Positions 11,690 to 36,558 are shown, numbered from the stretch's first letter. The stretch is DNA of 64,000 nucleotides from Odontesthes bonariensis (GCF_027942865.1 NC_134506.1:16266436-16330435); one strand, 5' to 3'. Notes: generated by a model not told the origin, from the letters alone. Made by a program: numbers and translations.

Positions 11690-12729
11690 AATAATACATG
11701 TTCTACTGTTTCTCTTCCCCCACAACTACACTGACCTGTTGCATGTGCCTATTATACTAAGAGTGCTATTTAACCCACTATGACCTATCCTAATTCTACT
11801 TATGATTACTTGTTCTGTCCTTGTTTGCCCATCACACCCTCCTTCCCCTACTGTACTCTGTAGATTGTATAAACGTCTCCCCTTTCCCTGACTCTTCCAA
11901 TACTGATTCCACTGTTTATTCATTTCTTTCCGTATTAAACTTTTGTCCTCTGTTTTAGATAACTTTACTTTCATGGAGACCTCTTCTTTCTTCACTGCTT
12001 CCTTAGCTAACTTATCTGCTAATTCATTCCCTCTGATTCCTACATGTGCCGGTACCCACATAAACACTACGACCCTCCCCTCTTCTATTAACCTAGATGT
12101 TTTTAACTGTATTTCATATAATATTTCTTGATGATTATCTGCTATCCTGTTTTTAATACTGAAGATCGATGAGAATGAATCACTGCATATAATTATCTTT
12201 TTTTCCCTCACACTCTCCACCCATTCTACTGCTAATAGTATTGCACATAGCTCCACTGCATATATACTTAAATGGTCCGACGTTCTTCTTGACACTGAGC
12301 TTTGGTGACTAGGGACAGCCACTGCTGCCCCTGTTGCCCCTACTTTCTGCTCTTTGGAGCCATCTGTATATATATGCACATCATCCTTGTATTTCTTATC
12401 TATATAACTATAAAATTCCTGCACCAAAACCACAGTTTTACTTATTTCCTTAATATTTTGCATTTCTAAATATACCTTGGCCTCCTGCAGCATCCACTTA
12501 GGTACCTTTGTCCACAGAACCGTCGGGCTCACCTCAAGATGATGTACGCTTAATTGTTCTGCTATTCCCCCACTGACCCATCCAAAACTTGTTTTATCCC
12601 CTTTCCCCTTTTCCCAGCACATTTCCAGAACTCTCTTTACTGGATGCTCCCTGCTGTGTCCCTTTAACTGCACCCAGTAATTCGCCATAAGCTGTTTCCT
12701 TCTAAGCCATAGTGGCATTTCCCCTGCTT
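11690..12729 (-). pseudogene. LINE ORF2 C-terminal part: RNase H and Cys/His tail
   Basis: An open frame of about 340 residues encodes a retrotransposon RNase H, which removes RNA from the DNA hybrid. The acidic residues are in place: YTDGSKEQ (Asp), YAVELCAI (Glu), ICSDSFSS (Asp), and VGIRGNELADKLAKE with the last Asp. The reading frame shifts near 11745. In the new frame a CSCGGRETVEHVLL motif appears, the usual Cys/His tail of this LINE group. Reverse transcriptase and endonuclease are not found upstream. The minus-strand 3' end follows at 11461 with GAA repeats. An RNase H domain in a LINE points to the I group; Nimb is the likely fish clade. Confidence 0.8.
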
Positions 12730-12846
12730 CAAGGCAAGGCAAGGCAAGGCAAGGCAAGGCAATTTTATTTATAGAGCACAATTCATACACAAGGCAATTC
12801 AAAGTGCTTCACAGCTACATAAAATCACAAGAAGGCAATAAAATCA

Positions 12847-12850
12847 TTAA

Positions 12851-12878
<28 letters not shown>
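12847..12878. repeat. (ATA)n microsatellite
   Basis: A run of about ten ATA/AAT units in the 3' untranslated part of the L2, followed by AT-rich low-complexity sequence to about 12950. Confidence 0.8.
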
Positions 12879-12881
<3 letters not shown>

Positions 12882-13239
12882 TTTTAAAAAAATTAAAAAA
12901 CCCATTAAAAATAATCGTTAATTAATTAATTAATTTAAAAGTGAAGAGTGCAGATAAAATACTTTCAGGTGTCATATGCACAGCTAAATAGAACTGTTTT
13001 CAGCCTGGATTTAAACATTGTCAGAGTTGAGGCCTGTCTCACATCTTCTGGAAGACTGTTCCAGATTTTAGGAGCATAAAACTGAAACGCAGCCTCACCT
13101 TGTTTAGTCCTGACTCTGGGCACCAGCAGGAGACCCCTCCCTGAGGTTCTCAGAGCCCGAGTTGGTTCATATGGCTTTAACATGTCAGAGATGTACTTTG
13201 GCACTTGACCATGAAGAGACTTATACACAAGCAGAGCTG

Positions 13240-15484
13240 TGTAGCGTTATTGGGCATTTATATATGCATCAAATATAAGGATTTATAAGACGTTCTCACT
13301 GTCTCAAATAAACCTTAAACCTCGAATTTAGGGCACCACCTTCCTATATTTTACTTGCTTTAAGTTACAGTCAGGGAGGAAAACTGTTAAAATCTTATGA
13401 TCCTGGTATGTTAAATTAATAATCAATTTAATAATTAATTAATAATCAATTAATAATCAGTCTCATATCTCGCTACTTTCGTGAAAGTTCTCGTTTGGTT
13501 GGACAGACATTACGTAAAGAAAGCATACGACACAATCTGTGATTATAACATATATATAGATATATGAGCTATTTATTAAAATGATATGACCAAAACATGA
13601 ACCTTTAAAACAAACAGGAGATGCATTGAATATGGGTGATTATATAAAACACTTAGTGAATGGAAAATAAAATATGGGAATGGAGCGATACTGGATTTAT
13701 TCAAATAGTTTGGGTTGGCTGACTATTTGACGCTAAATACTGACATTTCGGATTAATTTATCATTCTGTGAAAGCCTCGAGACATCCATCAAACCCACTT
13801 TAAGGTGAAAACGGGTCGGTCTTACTGTGCTGAAGTTCTGCTTAGTCAGCTCGGAACACGGCAGCGGCCACGCGGGGTCCGAGGGGATTTCTCTTCCGCT
13901 CTCTGGGCCTTCCTGGTTGTGGTGGCTGACTTTAGTGGACTTCTCAGTTGCTTCTTTTCACCGGGAAACGGGAACGATGGTGCCGAGGGCTGTGGTTCGA
14001 TGATCGAATCCTCCGAGTGTCAGAGTTGGTCCGTTGCTTCTCTTATGAAGTGAACTTAAGTTCACAGAAGATTAATAACAGGTTGCTTGGAGTTGGCTTT
14101 CTGGGTAGGAAAACTTCATTCTGTTCTTATCTTTGTTCGGGTCTTTCTTTCTCGTCTCTGGGGTCTCACTGGGTTCTGGAGGGCTTCCTCCGGCCGTCCT
14201 CTGCATCACTCATCCTCACGTCCTTCCACTCTCTCCTGAGATTATGGGAAAACTCCCAAAACTCTGGTGAGCTCTTCTTTTCTTCTCAAGCCATCTCCAA
14301 CTCTCTCTGAGCAACTGTTCTCTGCTCAAATCTCCTTCTTCTCTGTCCTCTTTCTTCTTTCTTCCTTTTTCTTTGTTCTTCTTGATCTTCTCTCGATCTT
14401 CTGAGTTTGGATTCGCGGTTCCGTGGTTTGATTCTCGGAGGCGGGGCTTACACTACTCTTTCAGCCAATGATATGCCTGAACTGTGGGGACGTCTGCCTG
14501 TGTGTCTTTGTGTAAGACGATCTTAGTCATCATTTTATGTGGGGATTTCTGGATGAGACAAAGAAATTCTATTTCTCCATTACTCTGTCTCATAGAACAT
14601 TTGTCTCGGTGATTCTGAAAACACTACATCTTGTTAAGATATGCAGATTAAAGATATAATATAGACTTGCAATATAAAGACATCAAAATAACACACAACG
14701 TAATTGATGATTATGACTTTCAAAATTCAGATGAATATCTATGAAATCGTGACATATGAATAGTGAACCACACAATGTTAATTTTCTGTGTTAACAATGG
14801 GGACACCAAACAAATACCAAATAGATACCGAAGGGAGATCGTTAAAAGTTAATAGTTGCATATATCTTGTCCATTTTACTGAGTCCTCTGGGATTTAAAT
14901 GTTCAACTAATCAACACTGCAGACCACTAGGGGGCAATGTGGTTCCATCAGGCAGGTTGGGCATTTTCAACCAAGAGCAGTTCTTTGTCAGTATTTAAGC
15001 CAGAATCGTACAAATTGTCTATATGCATCTTGTGATCAAGCTGGAAACCTGAAAGAAATTGTATACGGTTATCACACACATTTAATATAGTTTTAAGGTT
15101 CGACTAAAAGTGAGTCTTAGTGAAGTCTTCTCAGTTCGTGTGTAGCCGTCTGGTCTCTTTCTCTGGTGGGAAAGGGTGTTAAAGTGTCAACTTTGATTTA
15201 TGGTGAAGATAAGATAGTAAGTCTCCCACCTCTCCAACAGAAAGATTCTTTGTTCATTCGAGTTTTCCAATTTTTATGGCAAGTGCCTGTTGGAGTTCCC
15301 CTCCACGAAAACTTTCAAAAGGGTAGAAGGTTGTCATGAATTAGGCAGTTTCTGTCTCTTTTTCCTTTGTGGAAAGAAAATGGAGATCTGTTTTTTATCC
15401 ACATTCGTAAACATCCCCCACAGGAATGTTGGTTTTGTCAAAGTTTGAAAAACTCTTAATCCACATGGCACTGTGACTGCTACA
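13240..15484 (+). mobile_element. LTR-like element A, copy 1
   Basis: A 2245-bp element starts TGTAGCGTTATT and ends GACTGCTACA, so it has TG...CA ends inside a 6-bp inverted repeat. It is flanked by the 4-bp duplication GCTG at 13236-13239 and 15485-15488. It splits an L2 cleanly, which proves it moved as a unit. It has no long ORF. Two more copies lie in cyp27c1 intron 6. TG...CA ends with a 4-bp duplication suit a solo LTR of a retrotransposon, though 2.2 kb is long for one. The superfamily is not settled. Confidence 0.7.
14924..14936 (+). promoter_or_regulatory. CTCF-like motif in element A copy 1
   Basis: CCACTAGGGGGCA matches the CTCF core. The same motif is kept in the other two copies of this element. 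Binding is inferred. Confidence 0.45.
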
Positions 15485-16040
15485 GCTGTTTTAAAGTCTA
15501 TTCTCTGAGCGACAGGAAGCCAGTGCAGAGACCTGAGCACTGGACTAATATGGTCGTATTTCCTGGTTCTAGTGAGGACTCGAGCAGCAGCGTTCTGGAT
15601 GTACTGCAGCTGTCTTACAGCCCGTTTAGAGAGCCCAGTGAGCAGGCCGTTACAGTAGTTTAACCTGCTGGAGACAAATGCATGGATCAGTCTTTCCAAG
15701 TCTGGTTTAGACATTATTCCTTTGATTCTGGCAATGTTTTTTAGATGGTAAAAAGCTGCTGATGTTACAGATTTAATGTGGCTGTTAAAGGTCAGGTCTG
15801 AGTCCAATATTACCCCGAGATTTCTAACTTGATAGTTAGGTTTTAGAGAGAGAGTCTCAAGGTGACTGATAACACTTTCTCTTTGTTTCTGTTGGCCACA
15901 GACAATGATTTCAGTTTTGTCTGAGTTTAGCTGGAGGAAATTGTTTTGCATCCACACACTGATCTGTGAATGACACAAAGGCAGTACCACAGCCTATCTA
16001 TCTAACAGCCTTGCCACTTACTATTAAGCCCCATTGTACT

Positions 16041-17487
16041 GGCTTTTTGGCTGCAGTTCCACCAGAATTCCACTGGGCGCGTCGGTGGAGACCAGAATGA
16101 ATTGGGCCCAATAGAGCTAGATGCTACAAATGGTCAGTTTCACCTGTCTCCTCAAGAGCGCTCAGATTTGAATGTAGTTTCTGAGAGCTCAACATGGGTT
16201 TCAAGTCAAAAATCTACTGAACGAGTATATATATCGCTTTGATTTCTTACAGGTTGGCTTCTTGTTGTCCACAACGCGCTAGCATTGTGCTAATGACAGC
16301 TGGTCGACCGGCGAAAGAATGAATTACGACCAGAGGCACCGCTTGAGGCCGATTTCAGACCAGAGCGTGGCGTGGCGGCAGCGAAACGACGGCAGTCTTA
16401 CGCCGGTTATCAGGCGGTGTGTTCAACTTGGCTTTTCACACCGGACAGTCCGCGGCCGCGGTAGTTCTGCTCCAGCCCTGTCTGCATTCCCCATTCATTT
16501 CAACGGGACACCGCCGGCCACCGCCGGCCGCTGCCGTCCAAATTCCGTTCGAGTTCTATTTTCCAAAAGCAGCGCGCACGGAGGCGTCTCCGCGCCGCTA
16601 CCGCCCGACTACCGCCGCGTCGGTGTGCAAGGACAGATCTGTTTCCATGTATTTTCACCTCCGCCGGTGAAAATCGCTTCCGTTCCGCCACGCTTTGCCG
16701 CCCTGGTCTGAAATAGGCCTGACGGCTGGCTCCATACCAAGCGACAACAGAATTAAGATGTACTTTTTCCGCTTATATTACCACAGATTCTCTCTTACTA
16801 TAGCTCTTTCTTCTTCTTCTTCTTCTTCTTCTTCTTCTTCTTCTTCTTCTTCTTCTTCTTCTTCTTCTTCTGTTTATTGGCGGGTTACAGCATTTAGTGT
16901 GTATACCGCCACCTACTGTACAGGAGTGTGTAAAGGAACTGGCAAGACTATATCACTTTTTCATAATGAAGTGTAGATAAATAATAACTAAAGTAAGAAA
17001 ATAAATAACTAAAGCAAATAAACAGAATCAAATAAACAAACAAACCAAAACGTATATTAAATTATTTTAATTAAATCTGTTATCTTTAGGTAATGGATAA
17101 GAGCCTTAATTCTATTTCTCTGCATTCCTTGTTCCTCCAGTATGTTATGGTACAGCTCTTCCTTGAAAACGCTGCTGCCTTTGAAACCAACAACAAGCAG
17201 GAGTGTTGCCGTAAAGCGGCATCTCCGGTCGTAAACTATGTATGACGTCATATACACTTAAAATCCTTTTTTTAAGCAAATGAGTGGCTCTAAAATTCTA
17301 AAACTCAGCCATGGGTATTTTCTAAACATCCTCTTTCGAACACAACATTCGAATTACTAGAGAAAAAATTATATCTTGAGATAAGGGCACGCTAGGGCGT
17401 ATAGCTCCATAGGACTCCATTCATTCTGGTCTCCAAAAATTGAGCGCCCCACGTGGAAAGAGGGTGGAACTGCAACCAAAATCGCCT
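16041..17487. mobile_element. Region bounded by a diverged inverted repeat of about 85 bp
   Basis: 16041-16120 and 17399-17487 are inverted copies of one sequence. Shared cores include CTGCAGTTCCACC in the left arm (TTGCAGTTCCACC in the reverse of the right arm), GGAGACCAGAATGAAT, and a GGGCGC block. A GC-rich stretch (16319-16710) and a LINE 3' end lie between the arms. The arms may be the ends of one DNA transposon or two opposed copies of the same repeat. No transposase is visible. Confidence 0.5.
16805..17260 (-). mobile_element. Second LINE 3' end with a (GAA)n tail
   Basis: On the minus strand, a short frame ending HYLKITDLIKII is followed by a GTAGGTGGCGGTATAC motif, then AACCCGCCAATAAACAG and a (GAA)n tail of about 63 bp (16808-16870). 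The tail style matches the RNase H-bearing LINE at 11461-12729, so this is probably a 5'-truncated relative. Its left boundary is not certain. Confidence 0.5.
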
Positions 17488-17736
17488 CGTTGGAAACCGG
17501 AAATGCACCGTGAGTTGCTAATCGGTAGAATCTGTGGCAGTACTGTGTGTGCGTCTTCATTTAATAAGAGAAACGATCATCTGTCCATCATCGTATAAAG
17601 CCCGCCCTGGCAATCTGATTGCGTCGACTGATTCGATGTCGGGCATAATTATTTCCCAACTGAGCAGAGCCAGACCGAACTTCCCGACCAAAACTTTTAT
17701 GGGCGGGGCTAAATTCGGCTGGCACCCAGGCTACTT

Positions 17737-18648
17737 CTCCTCCCCCAATCTCTTTTCAATCTCTTGCACCGTATTTATCTTCACTTGTTCCTCTCTATTC
17801 TGTTGTTTACCACTGACACTCTCCTTCCCCACTCTCCTGATGGTTTCAGCATATCATATTTTTTCACTCACTTTTATCTGCTGCACTGTTACCTCTCTTT
17901 TCATAGCCTCACATCCCCAGTAAGCTGTAAGCTGCACTATGCTCTCCCCCACAGTTACAGCACTTTGGTTTCACACCTGTCCCACATTTCCCATATTCAT
18001 GATCCCCTCCACACCTTGCACACCTTCTTTTGCCTTTGCATCCGCTAGCAACATGTCCGTACTCCTGACAATTGAAACATCTCATTGGTTTTGGGACAAA
18101 CTCTCTCAACTATACTTTACAAACCCACAATAAAGTTCTTTCAGGATAATCTTCCCCTCAAACTCTACCACCACTGTCTCCGACTCTCTTTTCTCAGATC
18201 CTCTTGTCATTCTTTTAACATCTTTAACTGTAGTACTTCTCACTCTCAAGTTCCCCACTAAATCTTTCATGCTAATCCCAAGGGGAACCCCCGTTATTAC
18301 TCCTTTGCATCCCACATTTCTCTGCTCTCCCACCCTCACTGCTTTTGTAACCTTCATTTTTCCAACACTCACCATTTTCTGAGCCTTCCCTGCTTGCGTT
18401 TCTGTGTTACACCCAATTACCAAGTTTCCGTCCCCTAACACCTTAGCATACTTAACTTCTCCCACTTGTACTCTGATTATTTTTGTGATTTTTAGTGGAT
18501 CCATTTTCCGTACTCCCCCTTCACCCTCAAATCTCACCACTACATTAAGGGATCCCTTTTTCCCACTCCTCCCCTCATCTCCCTGCCCCTCACTCTCCGT
18601 GCCTTCCAAACTATCCTTATCTTCTTTCTTCCTCTTTTTCCCACTCAT
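17737..18648 (-). pseudogene. LINE ORF1 (nucleic-acid-binding, CCHC knuckles)
   Basis: Starts MSGKKRKKEDKDSLEG, a basic and acidic leader, then an RRM-like middle (18106-18648). The frame shifts near 18107 into a stretch with clustered Cys/His: MRCFNCQEYGHVASGC, then RRCARCGGDHEYGKC, then KCCNCGGEHSAAYS, typical retrotransposon zinc knuckles. Further downstream the frame shifts again and carries a stop, with a recognisable tail to about 17737. ORF1 proteins coat LINE RNA. It lies in the same orientation as the RNase H piece and near the right target-site duplication, so it is taken as the 5' half of the same LINE. Confidence 0.75.
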
Positions 18649-19310
18649 CCTTTACTCCTTCTCCCTCTTCCTACTTGCTCCCACTCACTCCCTCCTTTAT
18701 CAATCTCATCCTCCTCTCCACTCACTCCATACTGTTATAACTATCTTCGGCCCACTCTTTCCCCTCCATTTTACACCCCGACTTACAGAAAAAAGCGCTA
18801 GGATATCGCTACCGGACCTATACAGGCCGTCGGCCGATTTCCTCACCACCTACTCTCTGCAAGCTGTCCACCCACACTCTACCCTCCTATGATAATGATA
18901 ATTTATCTGATCTATTCCCTATTTATTCACTTGTTTCCTGAAGATAGCTTTCCTCCAAACAACTGTGTCATGTATCCATTTACACTTCGACCGGAAACCG
19001 ACTCTATCTATCGTTGACGTCCTTCGCTATGCCTGGCACCATATTAGGTGCAGGTAAAATAATAATTGTTAATAAAAAATATAAAGGTAAAAAGGAAAAG
19101 CCACACGGAGTCTCTGCTAGATCACATATTTTACAGCAATCTGCAAAAAATAAATTTACAATAAAAAAAATAAAAAAAAATCTAAATATTTCAGTCACAG
19201 TTTACAAATTATGCTTTAATACAAAGATTTGGGGGCTTTGTGGGTCCGAGGATCCGACCCAACGATTCGTCAAAAGCAGTAGGTTTAGGAAAAACAATTA
19301 TTCAAGAGTT

Positions 19311-19316
19311 TTTATT
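19311..19316 (-). promoter_or_regulatory. poly(A) signal of gpalpp1
   Basis: AATAAA on the minus strand, about 610 bp after the gpalpp1 stop codon. Confidence 0.45.
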
Positions 19317-19928
19317 CTCTCTGTAGAAATTCAAAAACAATTTTACAAAAACAAAACAAAACAAAAAAAAAAAAAAAGTCAGACCAATGTGACAGACTGG
19401 TCTTAAAATGTCTTACAATGTCAGACTTTTCCCCCACTGACAGCACACCACAATAAAAGAACAACCAAATACGACAGGATGAATATCAAGTAAACTACAT
19501 CTAATGGTTGATGTGCTGTTCCTGTTGTTATGTAGCCAAATCTAAAAAGACAGCCTGATATAGAGTATAACAATATATGAAAAAATATAGGATTTGTTTA
19601 AATATCTTTATATCTTTCCATATCATCAGCTCTAAAGCCGTATTTCCTGGGTTAAAAAGCATGCTCTGCTGGCTTGCTCTGTAAGAACTTGAATAAGTTT
19701 AAAATATTTACCACAGCATTGAATCCAGTCAGTGATACAAACTCCCATATATGGACATCTTACGTGTCTTTACTGTCCATTTGGTCCAGTCTAGTTTACC
19801 TTACAAAGAAAAGAAGTTTCTGTACACACATAGTCCATATTGTACAGACTCAGTATAAAAATTTTACCAGACAGCTTGCTACTGGAATTCTGCACGCCGA
19901 CAGATTTCTTTAACACTTTGACAAGGTG

Positions 19929-21600
19929 TTACAGGAACATTCGGTCCTTGCTGTGGGAGAAGCGCGTGTTCAGCTCCTGAGACTTCTTCAGCAGCCGCTC
20001 CTTCTGAGCGTCGTCAAAGCGATTCACCTGCAGGTCGGCGTCCCGATCAAAAGGCTTCCTCTCCACTGGTTTGTCTGCGGTTTCCTTGGCTTTTTCTTTC
20101 ATCTTCTTTGTGTGCAAAGTCATGAGGGACTCGGCGCGCTTAGATTCCTGAAAGCAGCAATGAGGGTACAGACACCTCAGTCCAGGCTTTAGTGGAAGCA
20201 CTTGTAAACAGGGTCATTTCGGAGCGACGAGGTAAAGCTACTTACATTATATTTAGATACTTTCTCCGCAATTTCCAATTCCTTCCGGGAAACTTGTGGG
20301 ACGTCATCTTTCTCCTCCTCACCCTTCTTCTTTCCTTCCAGACGTTCCTAAGGGGAAGGAGCAAACCTATGAGATCCAGAGATCTGAAATAGAAACAAGA
20401 AGCAGCCTAATGAGAATGATAAAATAAACTACCCTGGTCTTGCGCTCCCTGTCGGCTGGCGTGTCCGTCCAAATGGAGCGGTCCTTGTTTTCTGGACCGG
20501 ACTTCTTCTTGAAAGTCCGCGCCCCCAAGCCAATGTGCTGCAGTTCTGGTGGGAGCTCCGTCATCCATGTCTCTCTGGCCAGCACCTCAGGAGTGTCCTG
20601 TTGACAGAAAAATACACACCGAACAAATTCAGAGGAAGAAAACCTCAAAAGGTATGAAAGAGGAGTTCAAAGTTCAAACTACGTCGGGGGGGGGGATAAA
20701 CAGGTGGAATGAAACGAGGACTCACATCTGTCAGCTTCTCTTTCATCCTTTGTGCCCTGCGCTCAAACTCAAGTGCCACAGTGTCCTGAATAGGTCCTTT
20801 GGCAGGCATGGGTCCAATCACATCCTCACCCTCTTCCTCGCTGCTCGAAGGCTCGGCACGGTAGCCCGGGGGTAAGGCAGGCCCTGGGAGATCGTCTTCG
20901 TCCTCAGCAGCATCGTCTTCATCATCATCATCACAAGTTTCTCTGCAAAACCCTGGGGGCAAAGCCGGTCCGATCGCAGGCGGCCTGAGGGAATACTATG
21001 AAGTTACAGCTTCCACAAGTAAGCATTTACTCGCATTGTTATCCTGATCAATTTCCATTAGCTCAGTATAAAACTGCAGGGTGTACTTTGCTCACCTTTC
21101 TGGAGAACTCTGTTGTTTTTTAAATCCTGGAGGCAGAGCTGGCCCAAAGAAACCATCATCATCATCATCATCATCATCATCTTTGTTCCTGCTCAGAGAC
21201 ATGTGTTAGTGTTTCTTTGTGTGTGAAGACACCGGTGTACTGTTCGCATACAGTCCACATGTGCACCCACTCTGCAGGTCTATCTCTGGCTGTCCTGGCT
21301 CTTTTGACCGCCACCTCCGGCTCACCCTCACCCTCATCCGAGGAGCTCGACGGTTCCCCCCGTTTATAATCGGGAGGCAAAGCGGGTCCAGCGACTGTAG
21401 GGTTAGAAGAAAAACAGTTAACTCACAAACAAAGGCAGCCTGATCCAAATACGTCCGATTCATAATTTGATTGGTCTCGGATAGCATCTGCCAAATTCTA
21501 TGTTGTCTTCCTTACAGCCTGCTTCGTGATCTTCGTCTTCAGAGCTCTCCTCTCTAAACATCGGGGGCAAAGCAGGTCCAATAAGTTCATCAGACGACAT
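19929..21600 (-). CDS. gpalpp1: GPALPP motif-containing protein 1
   Basis: A conserved nuclear-type protein of unknown biochemical role, named for repeats of Gly-Pro-Ala-Leu-Pro-Pro. Exons in transcript order are 21516-21600, 21394 to an uncertain end, about 21110-21188, 20726-20984, 20433-20597, 20246-20347 and 19929-20147. GPALPP occurs five times: after MSSDELI, after VA, after GFF, after PPAI and after DDLP. Further landmarks are VIGPMPAKGP, ERRAQRMKEKLTD, RETWMTELPPELQH, DRSIWTDTPADRERK and the C-terminus LNTRFSHSKDRMFL. The domain of unknown function shared with human GPALPP1 covers the last three exons. The end of exon 2 is unclear: the only donor found that keeps the frame into exon 3 is a weak GTACAC about 21243, past the obvious homology. 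A pure GAT run encodes an Asp tract in exon 3. The gene is next to gtf2f2 in human as well. Confidence 0.93.
21154..21180 (-). repeat. Coding trinucleotide repeat (poly-Asp) in gpalpp1
   Basis: Nine pure GAT codons on the minus strand form an Asp tract directly before GFFGPALPP. Human GPALPP1 also has an Asp run here. The absence of GAC codons makes it prone to slippage. Confidence 0.9.
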
Positions 21601-23053
21601 CTTTGTTACAGATTCAGTCGTGTCTGTTCAGGTGAAAAAACTGCCTCATAAACTAAGGGACGCGTTTGACCTTTAACTCAGGAAGTAAACAGTAGAGTGT
21701 GGTAATATTCTATCAAGCTAACGAAAATTGGCGGGGGGGGGGGGAAACAAGCGGTGAGCTGCCAGAATAAAAGTGCGAGAAAAGAGTGAATTTGAATTCA
21801 TTCATATTTTTGATGCTTTGTACCTTTGCATGAAAATTAGGTAATCATTATTTAATCTCTAACATCCAACTCAAAAGCATTTTTCGACTTTGTAAATAGA
21901 AATACCTGTTGAAAATAAAAGAAAAATAAGTCATAAAATCTAAGTCAAAGTCGTTTTTTCTGTTAATTTCAGTGTATTTATCCAATTCTGTGGGCCAGTT
22001 GTTGCACTACATTTAATCCCAGTTCCTAAAGTGATTCACACATTCTGAACAATGATAAACTAAAGAATAATAGGGACGTGGTAATGGAAGGTGGGAGCAT
22101 CTGTGTTGGGTAGAGGAGTCACATTTACAGATTTATGCAGACATGTCTGAGGATTAAGACAGCAGCATTGTTTGATTAACAGTTAAAGGGGCGTGTTGAG
22201 TTTCTGAGTAAATGTCAGTATTGTCAGCAGAAATGAAAACATTATCATGGGAACTTTGATGATTGGAGAACGATAAAGCTCCACAGTCATTCAGCAACAG
22301 GCGTAACCACAACATGGGAAACCAAATCCAAGTTCCCACAGAGAGTTTGTGAATGTGATTGTGAGTGACCATGACAGAAAATCATCTCTGGAATGGTTCA
22401 CACACAGAGAATAAAAGCCAGACAATAAACACACATTTTTAAGACGAAGAATGAAAGTGACTAGTGCGATGAATAAATGAAGGGGACGTTGAGAGGAAGG
22501 GTTAAAACTTTTGCAAAGTTTGTCACAAAGAAAGTGGAAAAACGCTGTACCATACAGACTATGAGGATACCATTCAGTCACACACGGGTCACAAAAGAAA
22601 ATTACATCATGAAAACAAGTTGGGGAGACACAAACAATTCATTGTAGAAGAGGATCGAGTCATCTTCGACACTGTGGTCTTCGTAATGGCCCCAAGGTCT
22701 GAACCAGTGTCTGAATCAGAGCTGCTTTAATGTCAGGAACTTAGGGAAGTTGTTTTCATTCTTCACAGTTTGCACTCCAAAGGCCTAAACCTTAGTGACG
22801 ATGCAACAGCAACGTTTTCCTGCCAGTAAAACGTCATTGTGGCATTCTTAAATAGATTAAGCTGATTTTCCTGGAACCTGGTTTTATTTTGAAAGATGAT
22901 ACCGGAACTCGATTCTCCTCTTTATTTTTCCCGGTTGTTGCGAAATGTGTCACACCAATTAGTGCATCTTTTTGGCGTCTCAGGACAACGACTGACTTAT
23001 GGAGAGAAAAGAAAAAAAACTAACGTCCTATTTTAAGACATAAACGTTTGAAA
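21601..23053. other. Divergent intergenic region, gpalpp1 to ercc3
   Basis: The two genes start away from each other, 1453 bp apart. A run of about 12 G lies at 21733-21744. No exon or clear transposon was recognised. A shared promoter is possible but no specific element stands out. Confidence 0.4.

Positions 23054-36558
<13,505 letters not shown>

Larger units (their letters stand above)
12730..16000 (-). mobile_element. L2-type LINE, 3' part, split by an LTR-like insertion
   Basis: Two pieces, 12730-13239 and 15485-about 15990, encode the C-terminal half of an L2 reverse transcriptase. The upstream piece includes NSDKTEIIVCG, NLGVILDSDLTF and HWLPVAQRIDFKTAV. The downstream piece continues with YKSLHGQVPKYISDML and ends FKSRLKTVLF. 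The 3' end on the minus strand is a TTGCC repeat tail (12731-12760), the hallmark of teleost L2. Rejoining the pieces across the 2245-bp insertion restores the order of motifs. The 5' end is truncated near 15990. The L2 itself landed in the RNase H-bearing LINE. Confidence 0.85.
11461..19012 (-). mobile_element. Composite of an old I/Nimb-like LINE broken by later insertions
   Basis: The 13-bp sequence GTTGACGTCCTTC occurs at 11448-11460 and again at 19013-19025, framing everything between. Just inside the left copy is the LINE 3' end (minus strand, ending in a short GAA tail), then ORF2 RNase H. Just inside the right copy is a 5' leader followed by ORF1. This is the layout of one minus-strand LINE with its target-site duplication. 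The ORF2 endonuclease and reverse transcriptase between them are missing. Their place is taken by an L2, an LTR-like element inside that L2, an inverted-repeat unit and another LINE 3' end. The block sits between the gtf2f2 start codon and the gpalpp1 3' end, so before insertion those two genes lay about 1 kb apart. Confidence 0.7.

Noticed and set aside
16319-16711. GC-rich 130-codon frame that could be a CpG-island gene
   Set aside because: It lies between inverted repeat arms, is matched by equally long frames in other phases and on the other strand, and shows no protein similarity.
18404-18892. Plus-strand frame of 162 codons
   Set aside because: It is antisense to the LINE ORF1 on the minus strand and consists of low-complexity Pro/Ser/Leu from its purine-rich coding strand.
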